NCBI RefSeq assembly: GCF_033115175.1
Contig: NC_084850.1
Coordinates: 18,755,218-18,819,217 of the forward strand
Length of the DNA: 64,000 nt
Direction: 5' to 3'
From: Lepus europaeus
Lineage: Eukaryota; Chordata; Mammalia; Lagomorpha; Leporidae
Below the pieces are notes generated by a model, which saw nothing but the letters and a program-made list of their open reading frames with translations, made no database searches and was not told where the DNA came from. This document shows, one piece after another, positions 1-10,097 of this stretch. Each line of letters begins with the position of its first letter. The first letter of the stretch is position 1. Both the position numbers and the translations under genes were made by a program.

Positions 1-191
1 TTTTTTTAGTTTTTGAGATAGAATATTTTAAGTTTATAGTAAAGAGGCTTAATACTTCACCAAATAGAAGTTTAATAAGTAAAAAGTAAAAAGGCCCTAG
101 TTCACTGAAAATACAAACAATGATTACAAATAATAATTGAATCGAAAAGTGATGAGTTTACCCATACACAGTAAATTTTAAAATAACCACA
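1..191. other. Unassigned AT-rich sequence
   Basis: AT-rich DNA before the first L1 tail. The open frames here are antisense to the following L1 3'UTR. I recognise no gene or repeat family. Confidence 0.4.
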
Positions 192-822
192 TATCAGGCT
201 AAAAAGCCCATGAGAGTATTTCAGGCATGGAAAGCCAAGACACTGTGTCAAAAAAAAAAACCCTAAATGAAATGAAAGATCTCTGTGAGTGAGATCCCAG
301 CAGAAAGAACGGGCCATCAAAGAAGGAGGTACCTTTCTCTGAAGGGAGAAGAGAACTTCCACTTTGACTATTACCTTGTCGAAATAAGATCAGAGTTTTT
401 GAACTCAAGAGGCTTCAGGGGCCTTGGCAACTCATGACAAGAACCTAGGGTGATTTCTGATGCCATAAACAAGAGTGTAAATTGTTAAATCAACAACAGA
501 AGTCACTGTACACTTACTCCCCATGTAGGATCTCTGTCCTTAATGTGTTGTACTATGCGAATTAACAGTATAACTAGTATTCAAACAGTACTCTATTCTT
601 TGTGTGTCTGTGTGGGTGCAGTCTATTGAAATCTTGACTTAGTATATGCTAAGTTGATCTTCTGTATATAAAGAGAATTGAAAATGAATCTCGATGAAGA
701 ATGGGATGGGAGAGGGAGCAGAAGATGGGATGGTTGTGGGTGGGAGGGAGGTTATGGGGGGGAAGCCACTGTAGTGCAAAAGTTGTACTTTGGAAATTTA
801 TATTTATTAAATAAAAGTTTTA
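192..822 (+). mobile_element. 5'-truncated L1, 3'UTR only
   Basis: The stretch matches the 3'UTR seen in every other rabbit-type L1 of the window. It runs from the segment around the A-run at 248-260, through the GATCTCTGTCCTTAATGTG block, to the purine-rich G-tract (about 700-765) and the terminal AATAAAAG before the A-rich end. No ORF2 sequence is included, so the copy was truncated at insertion. It is somewhat diverged from the younger copies. No clear target-site duplication was found. Confidence 0.85.
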
Positions 823-1120
823 AAAAGCACAGATTATTAAAACTATAATAATATAACATTCTTAACCATTAGTTTCACAAAGGTATAAAACAAAGTTTTA
901 CAAGACACTAATTGTAGCAAAAAATCTTTGAAAATAAAAAAAGTGCTGAAAAGGAATGGAGTTCTATTTTTTAGAAAGCTTTTATTTCAATAAATATAAA
1001 TTTCATAGGTACAGCTTTTGGAATATAGCCGTTCTTCCCCCCATACCCACCCTCCCACCCCCACTTCCATCCCATCTCCTACTCCCTCTCTTATCCCATT
1101 CTTCATTAAGATTCATTTTT

Positions 1121-2175
1121 TTATTTTTTTATTTTTTTAACTTTTATTTAATGAATATAAATTTCCAGTGTACAGCTTATGGATTACAATGGCTTCCCCC
1201 TCCCATTACTTCCCTCCCACCCGCAACCCTCCCCTCTCCCGCTCCCTCTCCCCTTCCATTTGCATCAAGATTCATTTTCAATTCTCTTTATATACAGAAG
1301 ATCAATTTAGTATAACGATTTCAACAGTTTGCACCCACATAGAAACACAAAGTGAAACATACTGTTTGAGTACTAGTTATAGCATTAAATCACAATGTAC
1401 AGCACATTAAGGACAGAGATCCCACATGAGGAGCAAGTGCACAGTGGCTCCTGTTGTTGACCCAACAAATTGACAATCTAGTTTATGGTGCCAGTAACCA
1501 CCCTAGGCTGTCGTCATGAGTTGCCAAGGCTATGGAAGCCTTTTGAGTTTGCCGACTCTGATCATATTTAGACAAGGTCATAAAAGACAGAGTGAGGATA
1601 GTAACCAATGATCCTAAGAGTGGCATTAACCAGGTCTGAACAATTATACAGCATTAAGTGGGGAAGAGGACCGTCAGTACACACAGGTTGGGAGTAGAGC
1701 CATTGGTGGTAGAGTAGAGGTTATGATTACACAGGAATGAGGCCCAAGTACGTTAGACAGGGTCTAGAACAAAGGACAGAGTCATTATTAGAGGAACTAA
1801 GAAAGGTTCTGTCTAAACTACAATTAAGTTTTCTGATTGAGAGGCAAATAGAACCTGATAGAAGGGGCTTGATAATAATCTGTTGGGCTTTAGGCCTTGT
1901 AAGTTAAGAGGCCCAGACCTACCTATCTCTTCACATGGGGTATATCCTAAGGGAGGTGTGAACCTCCTAGGGGAAGGCACTCTGTTGACTTTCATTACTT
2001 GGCTGGGCTGGGAGGAGAGCAGGCCAGGTAAAGGCAGGTGGCATCTCTAACAAGAAATTTACAGTTCTGCCTTCAATGTTGCTGACCCTACTTGACAGAT
2101 CTTAATGGCTCTAAGCTGAAAAGCCCTTCACTCAGCCCAACTTCCAAAGTGACCACTGCAGCTGAGGGTATGGTC
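1121..2175 (-). mobile_element. Composite L1/ERV element, short twin-primed copy
   Basis: A T-rich start near 1121 marks the poly(A) of a minus-strand element. From there to about 2096 it follows the same 3' half as the element at 2398-6664: about 0.5 kb of L1 3'UTR, then the non-L1 block. From about 2097 to 2175 the next piece of that element appears in reverse orientation (compare 2100-2175 with the complement of 3355-3430). This is the signature of twin priming, and the two pieces abut in the parent order. The 13-bp direct repeat AAGATTCATTTTT flanks it (1108-1120 and 2176-2188). Confidence 0.8.
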
Positions 2176-2245
2176 AAGATTCATTTTTAATTATCTTTAT
2201 GTACAAAAGACTAACTCTATACTAAGTAAAGATTTCAACAGTTTG

Positions 2246-2270
2246 CACCCCCACACACACACACACAAAG
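2246..2270. repeat. Short (CA)n tract
   Basis: A run of CA dinucleotides inside the old L1 3'UTR, at the spot where other copies read CACCCACACAGAAACACAAAG. It is a small local microsatellite expansion. Confidence 0.7.
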
Positions 2271-2399
2271 TATAAAGTACTGTTTGAAGACAAGTTTTAC
2301 TGTTAATTCTCATAGTACAACTCATTAAGGACCGAAGTCCTACATGGGGAGTAAGTGCACAGTGACTCCTGTTATTGATTTAACAATTGACATTATTTT

Positions 2400-2850
2400 T
2401 TTTTAACTTTTATTTAATGAATATAAATTTCCAGTGTACAGCTTATGGATTACAATGGCTTCCCCCTCCCATAACTTCCCTCCCACCCACAACCCTCCCC
2501 TCTCCCGCTCCCTCTCCCCTTCCATTCACATCAAGATTCATTTTCAATTCTCTTTATATACAGAAGATCAATTTAGTATAAAGATTTCAACAGTTTGCAC
2601 CCACATAGAAACACAAAGTGAAACATACTGTTTGAGTACTAGTTATAGCATTAAATCACAATGTACAGCACATTAAGGACAGAGATCCCACATGAGGAGC
2701 AAGTGCACAGTGACTCCTGTTGTTGAACCAACAAATTGACAATCTAGTTTATGGCGCCAGTAACCACCCTAGGCTGTCGTCATGAGTTGCCAAGGCTATG
2801 GAGGCCTTCCAAGTTTGCCGACTCTGATCATATTTAGACAAGGTCATAAA
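2400..2850 (-). other. L1-type 3'UTR end of the composite element
   Basis: This is the only part of the composite's 3' half that matches ordinary L1 copies. It includes the pyrimidine-rich complement of the G-tract (about 2458-2520), the CAGTTTGCACCC block and the GTCATGAGTTGCCAAGGC block. Near 2845-2852 (AAGGTCATAAAAGACAG) the match to canonical L1 3'UTRs ends; those continue with CATAGTCAAAGTGGAAG. The same break occurs near 1579-1585 and 58566-58573 in the other two copies. Confidence 0.8.
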
Positions 2851-3416
2851 AGACAGAGTGAGGATAGTAACCAATGATTCTAAGAGTGGCATTTACCAGG
2901 TTTGAACAATTATACAGCATTAAGTGGGGAAGAGGACCATCAGTACACACAGGTTGGGAGTAGAGCCATTGGTGGTAGAGTAGAGGTTATGATTACAAAG
3001 GAATGGGGCCCAAGTGTGCTAGACAGGGTCTAGAACAAAGGACAGAGTCATTATTAGAGGAGCTAAGAAAGGTGCTGTCTAAGCTACAATTAAGTTTTCT
3101 GATTGAGAGGCAAATAGAACCTGATAGAAGGGGCTTGATAATAATCTGTTGGGCTTTAGGCCTTGTAAATTCAGAGGCCCAGACCTATCTCTTCACATGG
3201 GGTATATCCTAAGGGAGGTGTGAACCTCCTAGGGGAAGGCACTCTGTTGACTTTCATTACTTGGCTGGGCTGGGAGGAGAGCTGGCCAGGTGAAGGTAGG
3301 GGGCATCTCTAACAAGAAATTTACAGTTCTGCCTGCAATGTTGCTGACCCTATTTGACCATACCCTCAGCTGCAGTGGTCACTTTGGAAGTTGGGCTGAG
3401 TGAAGGGCTTTTCAGC

Positions 3417-3728
3417 TTAGAGCCAATAAGATCTGTGGCTCTGACCTGGGCATCCTTCGACTCCAGGGCAGGTCCATTTCCAGTGATCCAACTCTTGGCA
3501 GAGCTGCCAGGGCTTTTCACAAGCTGACTTCTGCTGAAGCCCATGCTTACCACATTGAAAGCCACTGCAGTGGACTGGCCTGTTGGGTCTCCTTGAGGGC
3601 AGATCACTGTACAGATCAGCCATTAATAGGCCTGCCACCCATTGCTTCTGATGCCGAGCTTTCTTTTCCTCCTGGTTTGTGTTAAAGCAGACCAGAGGAT
3701 GCAAGTCAAGGGAGTGCCCATATCCCAT
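3417..3728 (-). pseudogene. Decayed ERV gag (capsid end and nucleocapsid zinc knuckles) inside the composite element
   Basis: A 103-codon frame contains features of a retroviral Gag C-terminus. A charged Q-E-E-K-K-A-R-H-Q-rich stretch (residues 19-29) is followed by an arginine/proline linker and an FQCGK motif (residues 57-61). A knuckle-like series follows, with Cys77, Asp81, His82, Trp83, Lys84, Cys87 and Pro88 (spacing C-x3-DHWK-x2-CP). Two-knuckle Gag of this style is known from several class I endogenous retroviruses. The first knuckle is damaged: spacing and downstream Cys are off, and the other copy (59080-59460) has a different frame here. No other retroviral genes are evident. It is a captured, non-functional fragment carried as 3' non-coding cargo. 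Confidence 0.6.
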
Positions 3729-3869
3729 CTCTAATCTTCGGTGGCCTGAACTACAAGTCTATAGTCACAGGCATGTTCTGTAGTAGTTTTTCTAAGGTAG
3801 ACAATGCCCATGAGGAAAATTATATTCTCACTTTAAAACTTTCTTTCCCTTTGGTCTGAAAGGGAGGTT

Positions 3870-4660
3870 TTTTCTACTTACTGCATACTTCGCTGATGGC
3901 GAAGTGAATCTAGCTATGAGATTATTAGTTAAGTTCTTATTTTGGCTATGCTATTACAGAAAAATGTTAGCCATCTCTTTTATAAGGTCTAAAGATTAAA
4001 TTGTACGTCCTACAGATTCCTTCATAATAGAATTAGTTTCCTACCTTGAAGAGAATAGAGAAATGAAAGAACAAGTTGGGCTTAGAATAGAGAAATGAGG
4101 GAGCAAGTCCTAGATCGCTTGCTGACAATAGCAATATTACATGAATACTTAGCAAACCGTTTCAACCATTAGATAACAACTTAGGAAAACATTTACCAGA
4201 GGGTCCAATGACTTCTATAAATTTTAAGAATCATGTATTTGAAAACACCTCTTAAATATCTAACATGGTGTAGTTTGTTTAGCCAGTAAACTTAAGCACA
4301 ACCATATAAAATGTTTTTAGTTTCTTTCTACCAACAAGTTTAAAACATATGATACACAGATTCAGGTCCCACAAATTAAAATGTATCTTTGATTAATTTT
4401 AGCAGCTTAAATTTATGGACAATCTTATCTATAAGCCATTTAAAATAAAACTCTTAATAAAATTTCCTATGTGGACATACAATATGTACACACATATAAC
4501 ATAGCATAATAGACCAATATAGCAATTTTAATAATAACTTTTAAAATCTTTAACTCTTTTTGTAGATTGCCAATTGATTTGAATTGCTTTTTGTTTTTAG
4601 ATTACTTTAACACATTGCTTTAACAGAGCATCAGAGTTTAATTCTATGGCAAAGAGAAAT
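3870..4660 (-). other. Non-L1 segment replacing ORF2 in the composite element
   Basis: AT-rich sequence with no sizeable frame, lying between the end of the L1 inter-ORF spacer and the gag-like block. The same sequence is present at 60409-62036 in the other large copy, where it is about 845 bp longer. It contains a small perfect inverted repeat (CTTCGCTGATGGCGAAG, near 3888-3904). It could be the untranslated leader or another non-coding portion of the same captured retrovirus, but nothing in it proves that. Confidence 0.6.
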
Positions 4661-4699
4661 TGAGCTTCCTGTGATCTTTTGCTGTGAGGTTTCCTTCCT

Positions 4700-5737
4700 T
4701 TACCTTCTTTCATATTGATGACCATGTTTCTGTGTTTCTGTGTGTAAGACATCTTTAAGCATCTTTTGCAGGGCAGGATGAGTGGCAACAAATTCTTTCA
4801 GTTTCTGTTTGCTATGAAAAGTCTTAATTTCACCTTCATTCACAAATGAGAGCTTTGTAGGATATAATATTCTGGGCTGGCAGTTTTTCTCTCTTAGTAC
4901 CTGGGCTATGTCTCGCCATTCCCTTCTAGCTTGTAGGGTTTCTGGTGAGAAGTCAGCTGTGAGTCTAATTGGAGATCCTCTAAGAGTAATCTGACGTTTC
5001 TCTCTTGCACCTTTTAGAATCTTTTCTTTATGTTTCACTGTGGTGAGTTTGATTACAATGTGTCGTGGTGAGGATCTCTTTTAGTCATGTTTATTAGGGG
5101 TTCTATAAGCTTCCTGTACTAAGATGCCTCTGTCCTTTTCCAAACCTGGGAAATTTTCTGCTAGTATCTCACTAAAAAGGCCTTCTAATCCTTTCTCCCT
5201 CTCCATGCCTTCAGGAACTCCTAGAACCCGAATGTTGGGTTTTTTAATAGTATCCTATAGATTCCCGACAGTATTTTTTAGATTTCTAATTTCTTCTTCT
5301 TTTCTTTGGTTTGCCTGTTTCCTTTCCTGTTCTCTGTCTTCTAATTCCAATATTCTCTCTTCTGCTTCGCCCATTCTGTTTTTAAGGCTCTCTAATGTGT
5401 TTGTCATTTGATCTATTGAGTTCTTCATTTCATTATGGTTTCTTGTCACTATAAGAGTTTCATGTTCTACTAGTTGTTTCATTTCATTTTGATTCCTCCT
5501 TAATATTTCATTTTCACGAGAGAGATGTTCTATCTTGTCCATTAAGGATTTCTGTAGTTCAAGAATTTGTTTTTGAGAACTTCTTAATGTTCTTATCAAT
5601 TTTTTGAGATCTGCTTCTTGTATTTCTTCAATCTCCTCATCTTCATAATCTTGAATTGGGGTGTCTTTTTCATTTGGGGGCGTCATAGTGTCTTCCTTGT
5701 TCTTGTTAGCTTGGTTTTTGCGTTTGTTGTTTGGCAT
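4700..5737 (-). pseudogene. L1 ORF1 (ORF1p) with two nonsense codons
   Basis: ORF1p is the L1 RNA-binding trimer that coats L1 RNA. The frame starts MPNNKRKNQ at 5737 (an in-frame ATG lies 24 nt upstream) and ends HQYERR-stop at 4700, about 345 codons. The acidic N-terminus is followed by a long coiled coil (residues about 40-150, heptads and EMK/NQNE repeats). The RRM-like and C-terminal domains follow (KRQITLRGSPIRLTADFS, RILYPTKLSF). It is uninterrupted apart from stops at 5255-5257 and 5081-5083. Both stops fall where the related copies encode Gln, so each is a single C-to-T change. The C-terminal 112 residues are nearly identical to the ORF1 at 24790-25826, so this copy is young. Confidence 0.9.
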
Positions 5738-6664
5738 GTTGGAGATATTTGGTTTCTTCACTGTGGTGTTTTTTCTTGTTACACTATGGCTCTATATTAA
5801 GTGGACTGTCTGCTTTCAGTGGAGCCTTAGAGGCTTGAGATAAGTGTGGACTGAGAGCTGTGTTTGGTTCCTCAGGGTTGAGGGTGTGTCAAAGATGACA
5901 CTCCCAGGTTAGGTGTGGTAAATCTCTTTCTTTCTTTTTTTGATTCAAAAGGGAAGTAATTCCGCACAGCTGAACGTAATTGGAGGTAGTTAGCAGGCAA
6001 ATGATATACCCACAGGAGCCACAGATTGGAAGCTCTTTCCCAAGGACCACACAGGGACTCTCTGCTGCCCTCAGTGTGGGCACCAGTTCTCCTGCAGTCT
6101 CCCACTGGGTTGCCAAGTTAGATGCTAATCTCCTGTTATTTCACCCCTCCCCCCAGAGTCAGGTTTTTCTGCTAGCTCAGGGCCGGTGCAGACCTGAGGT
6201 CACCCTGCTTATGACGTATGTCCAAAATGGTGCCTGCTCTTTATCTTGCTCGCCTTTGAGGGGTGAGCGGAGAGAGAGAAGATAGAAACTCGTGTCCGTA
6301 TCGGTCACTTTTTTTTTTCCCTCTCTCTCTTCTAGTTAGCCTGGTGAACTTTTCCCCACGGAGTTTCAAGCTTTGTTCCCTCTAGCCTCCTCTTTCCGCT
6401 TGCCCGCTGGTGTCTTGGGCTATTTTGGTTCGGCTCACCTCGCGTTCCAGCGCTGATGTGTTGAGTCTGCCGCTGGTGTCCCAAACTAGGGCTTCCACGC
6501 TCTCCACGCAGGTCCACTGTGAATCACTAGTTCCGGAAGAGTTTCTGCTGCTGTTTCTTCCCCTACTCTTCCTTGACCCTGCAGTATCTCCACTTTTATT
6601 AACCTGTGTGTCTTGCTGAACTATCAATGTGCTCCCTTCCTATTCCGCCATCTTGAAAGACTCC
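5738..6664 (-). promoter_or_regulatory. L1 5'UTR/internal promoter with YY1-type start
   Basis: About 0.93 kb of leader before ORF1. The first bases on the minus strand carry CAAGATGGCGG (complement at about 6645-6655), which matches the YY1 site that sets transcription start in human L1. The leader is related along its length to the 5'UTR at 54580-55628. It is unlike the first 360 bp of the leader at 25827-26627. Confidence 0.75.
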
Positions 6665-6968
6665 TGACATTATTATTTATGACATCAGTGATCACCTGAG
6701 GCTCTTGACATGAGCTGCCAAGGCTATGGAAGCCTTTTGAGTCCACAAACTCCGTTGTTAAACAGGGCCATAAGCAAAGTGGAAGTTCTTTCCTCCCTTC
6801 AGAGAAAGGTACCTCCTTCTCTGATGGCCCCTTCTTTCCACCAGGATCTCACTCACAGAGCTCTTTCATGTAGGTCATTTTTTGCCAGAGTGTCTTGGCT
6901 TTCCATGCCTGAAATACTCTCATAGTCTTTATAGCCAGACCTGAATGCCTTAAAGGCTGATGAAAGAA

Positions 6969-7284
6969 GTTCCATTTGGAAACAACCACATTCATAGCCA
7001 CAGCCACAGCCACAACCATAACCTCAAAACAGGAGATATAAAGATATAGGTAGTCAAAGTATTACCTGAAATCCTATGAAATGTGCCTCTTTCCTTCTTT
7101 CCTTTCTTCTTTCCTTCCTCTCTTTTCTCTTTTTTTCTACATGTTAGTTTGTCCCATTCATTCACATTCTGTATCCACCAGGATTGCTGTAATTTGCATA
7201 TGAGGAGCTTAGGTGTTTAAGAAATTAGAGCAGACATGGAGACATCTGCTCTTCCCAATGTTGCATTGCAAGAGGGCAATATCC
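6969..7284. other. Unique spacer with pyrimidine-rich tract
   Basis: Contains imperfect CACAGC/CACAAC repeats (6990-7018) and an impure CTTT/CCTT tract (about 7087-7138). No gene is seen. Its right end carries one copy of the RPL32 target-site duplication. Confidence 0.6.
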
Positions 7285-7792
7285 TTTTTTTTTTTTTTGT
7301 GGTTTTCAAGGTTTTATTTAAAAACAAATAAAATGCGCACCCAAACCGCCTACTCATTTTCTTCACTGCGCAGCCTGGCATTGGGGTTGGTGACCCTGAT
7401 GGCCAGCTGGGCCGCTCTCTCCACAATGGCCTTGCAGTTCTTGGAGGAGACGTTGTGAGCAATCTCTGCACAGTAGGATTTGTTGCCCATCAGCAGCACC
7501 TCCAGCTCCTTGACGTTGTGGACCAGGAACTTCCGGAAGCCGCTGGGCAGCATGTGCTTGGTCTTCTTGTTGCTCCCGTAACCAATGTTGGGCATCAAGA
7601 TCTGGCCCATGAATCTTCTCCGCACCCTCTTGTCAATACCTCTGGGTTTCCACCAGTTACGCTTAATCTTGACATAACAGTCCAACTGGTGGTAGATGAA
7701 CTTGGTCCTCTTTTTGACGATCTTGGTCTTCATCAGGGTGGCCATGGTGCCTCGAGGGGAAGGCAGCCACCTCCAGAGGCAATGCCGAGGAA
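7285..7792 (-). pseudogene. RPL32: RPL32 processed retrocopy, frame open
   Basis: The minus strand encodes a 131-residue protein (7745-7350) that follows ribosomal protein L32, normally 135 residues, from MATL to RLRSEENE with no intron. It is four codons short, from in-frame losses near the N-terminus (in the RPLV stretch and one Lys of RTKK). About eight substitutions are visible, several Arg to Cys/Trp as expected from CpG decay. Upstream it keeps the native leader, including the pyrimidine-rich TOP-like start near 7780-7792. Downstream are a 3'UTR with AATAAA-type signal and a poly(A) (T-run 7285-7298). The imperfect repeats AAGAGGGCAATATCC (7270-7284) and AAGAAGGGCAATACC (7793-7807) flank it. 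It is a reverse-transcribed mRNA copy, probably non-functional despite the open frame. Confidence 0.95.
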
Positions 7793-7805
7793 AAGAAGGG
7801 CAATA

Positions 7806-8020
7806 CCCTTTATTGAATGGTTACCATGCCCTGGGAAAGGCATGTGTCTTGTCTCTTGGCACCCCAGTAGAACCCAATGGGATAGGTAATACTATTAGTA
7901 TTTCCATTTTACAGATGAGGAAGATGGAATTCTGAGAACTTATGAAATGTAGTGCTGCATCATTAGGAAGGGGTGGAGTTTGGATGCAAACCCAGGTCTA
8001 TCTGCTTTGCTGGACCTGAC
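7806..8020 (+). repeat. MIR SINE
   Basis: The sequence runs from a TTTATTGAATGGTTACCATG start through CATTTTACAGATGAGGAAG (about 7903-7921) to AAACCCAGGTCTATCTGCT, the characteristic MIR order. The RPL32 retrocopy landed at its left edge. Confidence 0.75.
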
Positions 8021-9684
8021 ATCTTGGAATTTTTTTTTTAACCAAATTTCTAACCCTCATGTTAAGTACTAAAACTTTTTCATCGAAGTCATGTAAAGGT
8101 TATTCCTTGTAATCATGCCTAGAACAGAAGTTCTGGGGTTCGTGGAGAGTTGGCTTGGAAAGGCTTAAACTAACCTACAGATGATTATCAGCCTCCTTCC
8201 AGCTTTGGGGACCTTGACCCTTTGGTGGAAGGCAGGAATCCAAGCACAAACAGATACTTCAATGGTTGTGCAGTGACAGCTACATGAAAGAAAACAGGTT
8301 CTGGAGAAATCTTAGTAGGTAGGACTTGGAAGTCATCTTTGATCTGACCTCATTTTCTCTCTTCATTTTATTGATGACAAAACTGAGACTGAGAAGGTGC
8401 CAGAGGGGTGGCGAGGTGAGTTAGAGGGAGATCACAGACTTGACTCTGCCTCTACCAGCTCTGAATCCTGTGTGTTGGAGCATGCTGCCTGACTTTGCCT
8501 TTAGGCATTCCTTCTTTCTTAAGTATTATTGCTAGTGACAAAAATTGATGGCATGACCCCTGAGAGCTTCAACTAGGTGCTTCTGCAGTTCATTACAATT
8601 GAGGGCATAAAGAAGGGAAGGCTGTTTTTCTGAGCTAACATTCAGGAACTGGAATCCAAAGTAGTAGTTCTAATTACAATTAGCATTTTGCTGTGTTGAC
8701 AGGGCATTATCAATTTAACTCAATTGAAAAATTGAAGAAGGTGTAGGCTATTGTTTGTCGTAAGCAGCCATTTGATCCTAGAGCCTATTTAAATATAGTC
8801 TTCAGTCCAAATAGGGGTGCATATGGCTGTCTCAGGGAAGTCCCAAAGGACTCTTGTATCTGTCACAGAACCTAAGCACATTTGGACACAATTATCAACA
8901 TTTTTCTTCTAACGAGTATGATTAATCCATACACACGGTTGAGTATACTGCTTATTAACAATCCCCTTTTGAACACTTCACAGAGGTACTGTTATTTCTG
9001 TCTGTCAAATATCATAAGGTTTCCAAAGAAAGTTCAATACAGTTCTACAAACAGAACCTGAAAAGATCAGCTCACTAAGGTCTTTCCTGGCCCTGTTTGC
9101 TTTCTGTTGCATGTGTGTTGCCTTTCCTGCTCCCACAGCACCTTCTGAAAAAGCCTCCCTTCCTTGAAAAAATATGAGCAGGTCTGAGGCATGGGGGGGA
9201 GCATTTTGTAAGGGCTTCTTCATCTTGACTTTTGCATTTACACCTCATTTCTTTTCAGGCTTTGGATGCTTGGGTCAGTGCTAATTGGCACAGCTGCTTT
9301 GACATTTAAACGAGTTGAGTAGCAGGTGGAGCAGCTGATGGGAGACAAGATCTCTGGTAAAGCCAGAGATGTGGCTGCTGGCGGGGGGAGAACCTTGTGA
9401 AGCCTGAGTCTTCCAAACACTGCTAACAAGGAAGAGGAAAGCACTCCCTCCATCCCCCTCACTGCCAGGACTTGGTGCTCAAGCAGCCATCCAGATTCCT
9501 TCAGCATTCCTTACAATCTAAGGACACCAAACATCATTGGCACAACCCATTTCAAGCAACCTTGAGATACGAAAGCCCAAATTTCCACAGAAGTTATTAG
9601 AGGAGAAATTTTTCTTTTCTGAAAGATAATTTGCTTTGAAAGAGGAGGGGACACCATGAGGAATCCTTTTAAATGTAAAGTTTT
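8021..9684. other. Unique non-coding DNA
   Basis: No gene recognised. A MIR-like core is visible at about 8340-8410 (CATTTTATTGATGACAAAACTGAGAC). The part at 8660-8740 is AT-rich with TAATTACAATTAGC- and CAATTGAAAAATTGAAG-like words of the kind bound by homeodomain factors. Short frames at 9005-9507 show no family resemblance. Confidence 0.5.
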
Positions 9685-10097
9685 CTATGGCTTGAATATG
9701 ATTTCACTGTGTCCCAACAAAGGTACATGTGACTAGGAGGCTTGGTCTTCAGGGTGGTGCTATTGCGAGGTGCAGGGGAACTTAAAGGGCGTGGCCTAGT
9801 AGAAGGTCCTTACTTCATTAGGGGCATGAAGTAGCTCTCTTGGTAGTTCTCGTTGGTATAAAAGGAGCAAACCTTGTCTCACCTAGCTCTTTCTGCTTCC
9901 AGGTTCATTTTGGGATCCTTCTTCTGCATGCTCGCCATCATGTACCATGTTCACTATGAGGCCCTCACCAGAACTGAAGCAATGCCAGCATCATACCCTT
10001 AAGCCTCCAAAACTGTGAGATAAATCAAACTTTTCTCTGTATAAAGTATATTGTATCAGGTATTTCATGGTAGTAGTGGAAAGCAGACTAACACAAG
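9685..10097 (+). mobile_element. MaLR-type solo LTR
   Basis: Resembles MaLR LTRs (MLT1/MST group): a TATGGCTTGAATATG start, a GGTGCTATTGCGAGG segment, a TATAAAAG box (9857-9864) and CCCTCACCAGAACTGAAGC. It closes with CCTCCAAAACTGTGAGATAAATC and GCAGACTAACACA. No internal retroviral sequence flanks it. Confidence 0.7.

Larger units (their letters stand above)
2398..6664 (-). mobile_element. Full-length ORF1-only composite L1 (HAL1-like) with ERV-derived 3' half
   Basis: Read on the minus strand, this element has five parts. It starts with an L1 5'UTR (6664-5738) whose first bases include CAAGATGGCGG. ORF1 follows (5737-4700, two stops), then the inter-ORF spacer to about 4660. A non-L1 region follows (about 4660-2850), including a gag nucleocapsid remnant. 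It ends with L1 3'UTR (about 2850-2410) and poly(A). ORF2 is entirely absent, although flanking L1s show it should begin within a few dozen bases of the 4660 joint. The 10-bp repeat TGACATTATT flanks it (2388-2397, 6665-6674), and the host L1 reads straight across the site, so the insert ends are defined. Known half-L1 elements (HAL1) likewise keep only ORF1 and rely on L1 ORF2p in trans. The ERV-derived part is not something I know from HAL1. Confidence 0.85.
972..6968 (-). mobile_element. Old L1 3'UTR, split by two younger insertions
   Basis: Pieces at 972-1107, 2176-2397 and 6665-6968 join into one minus-strand L1 3'UTR. The first holds the tail, the second the CAACAGTTTGCACCC and TCATTAAGGAC blocks, and the third the segment down to GCCAGACCTGAATGCC. 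The gaps are the composite elements at 1121-2175 and 2398-6664, each bounded by short direct repeats of this host L1. No ORF2 remains. It is more diverged than its inserts, as expected for the older host copy. Confidence 0.8.

Noticed and set aside
956-1315. Proline/serine-rich frames over L1 tails (also 2387-2676, 18335-18553, 58240-58402)
   Set aside because: They translate the pyrimidine-rich complement of the L1 3'UTR G-tract.
7350-7745. RPL32 frame as a functional ribosomal protein gene
   Set aside because: No introns, poly(A), target repeats, four missing codons and several non-conservative changes at conserved Arg residues point to a retrocopy.
9238-9507. Possible exon after the TTTCTTTTCAG at 9248-9258
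   Set aside because: The splice-acceptor-like word is followed by only about 18 open codons in any frame, and no known protein is matched.
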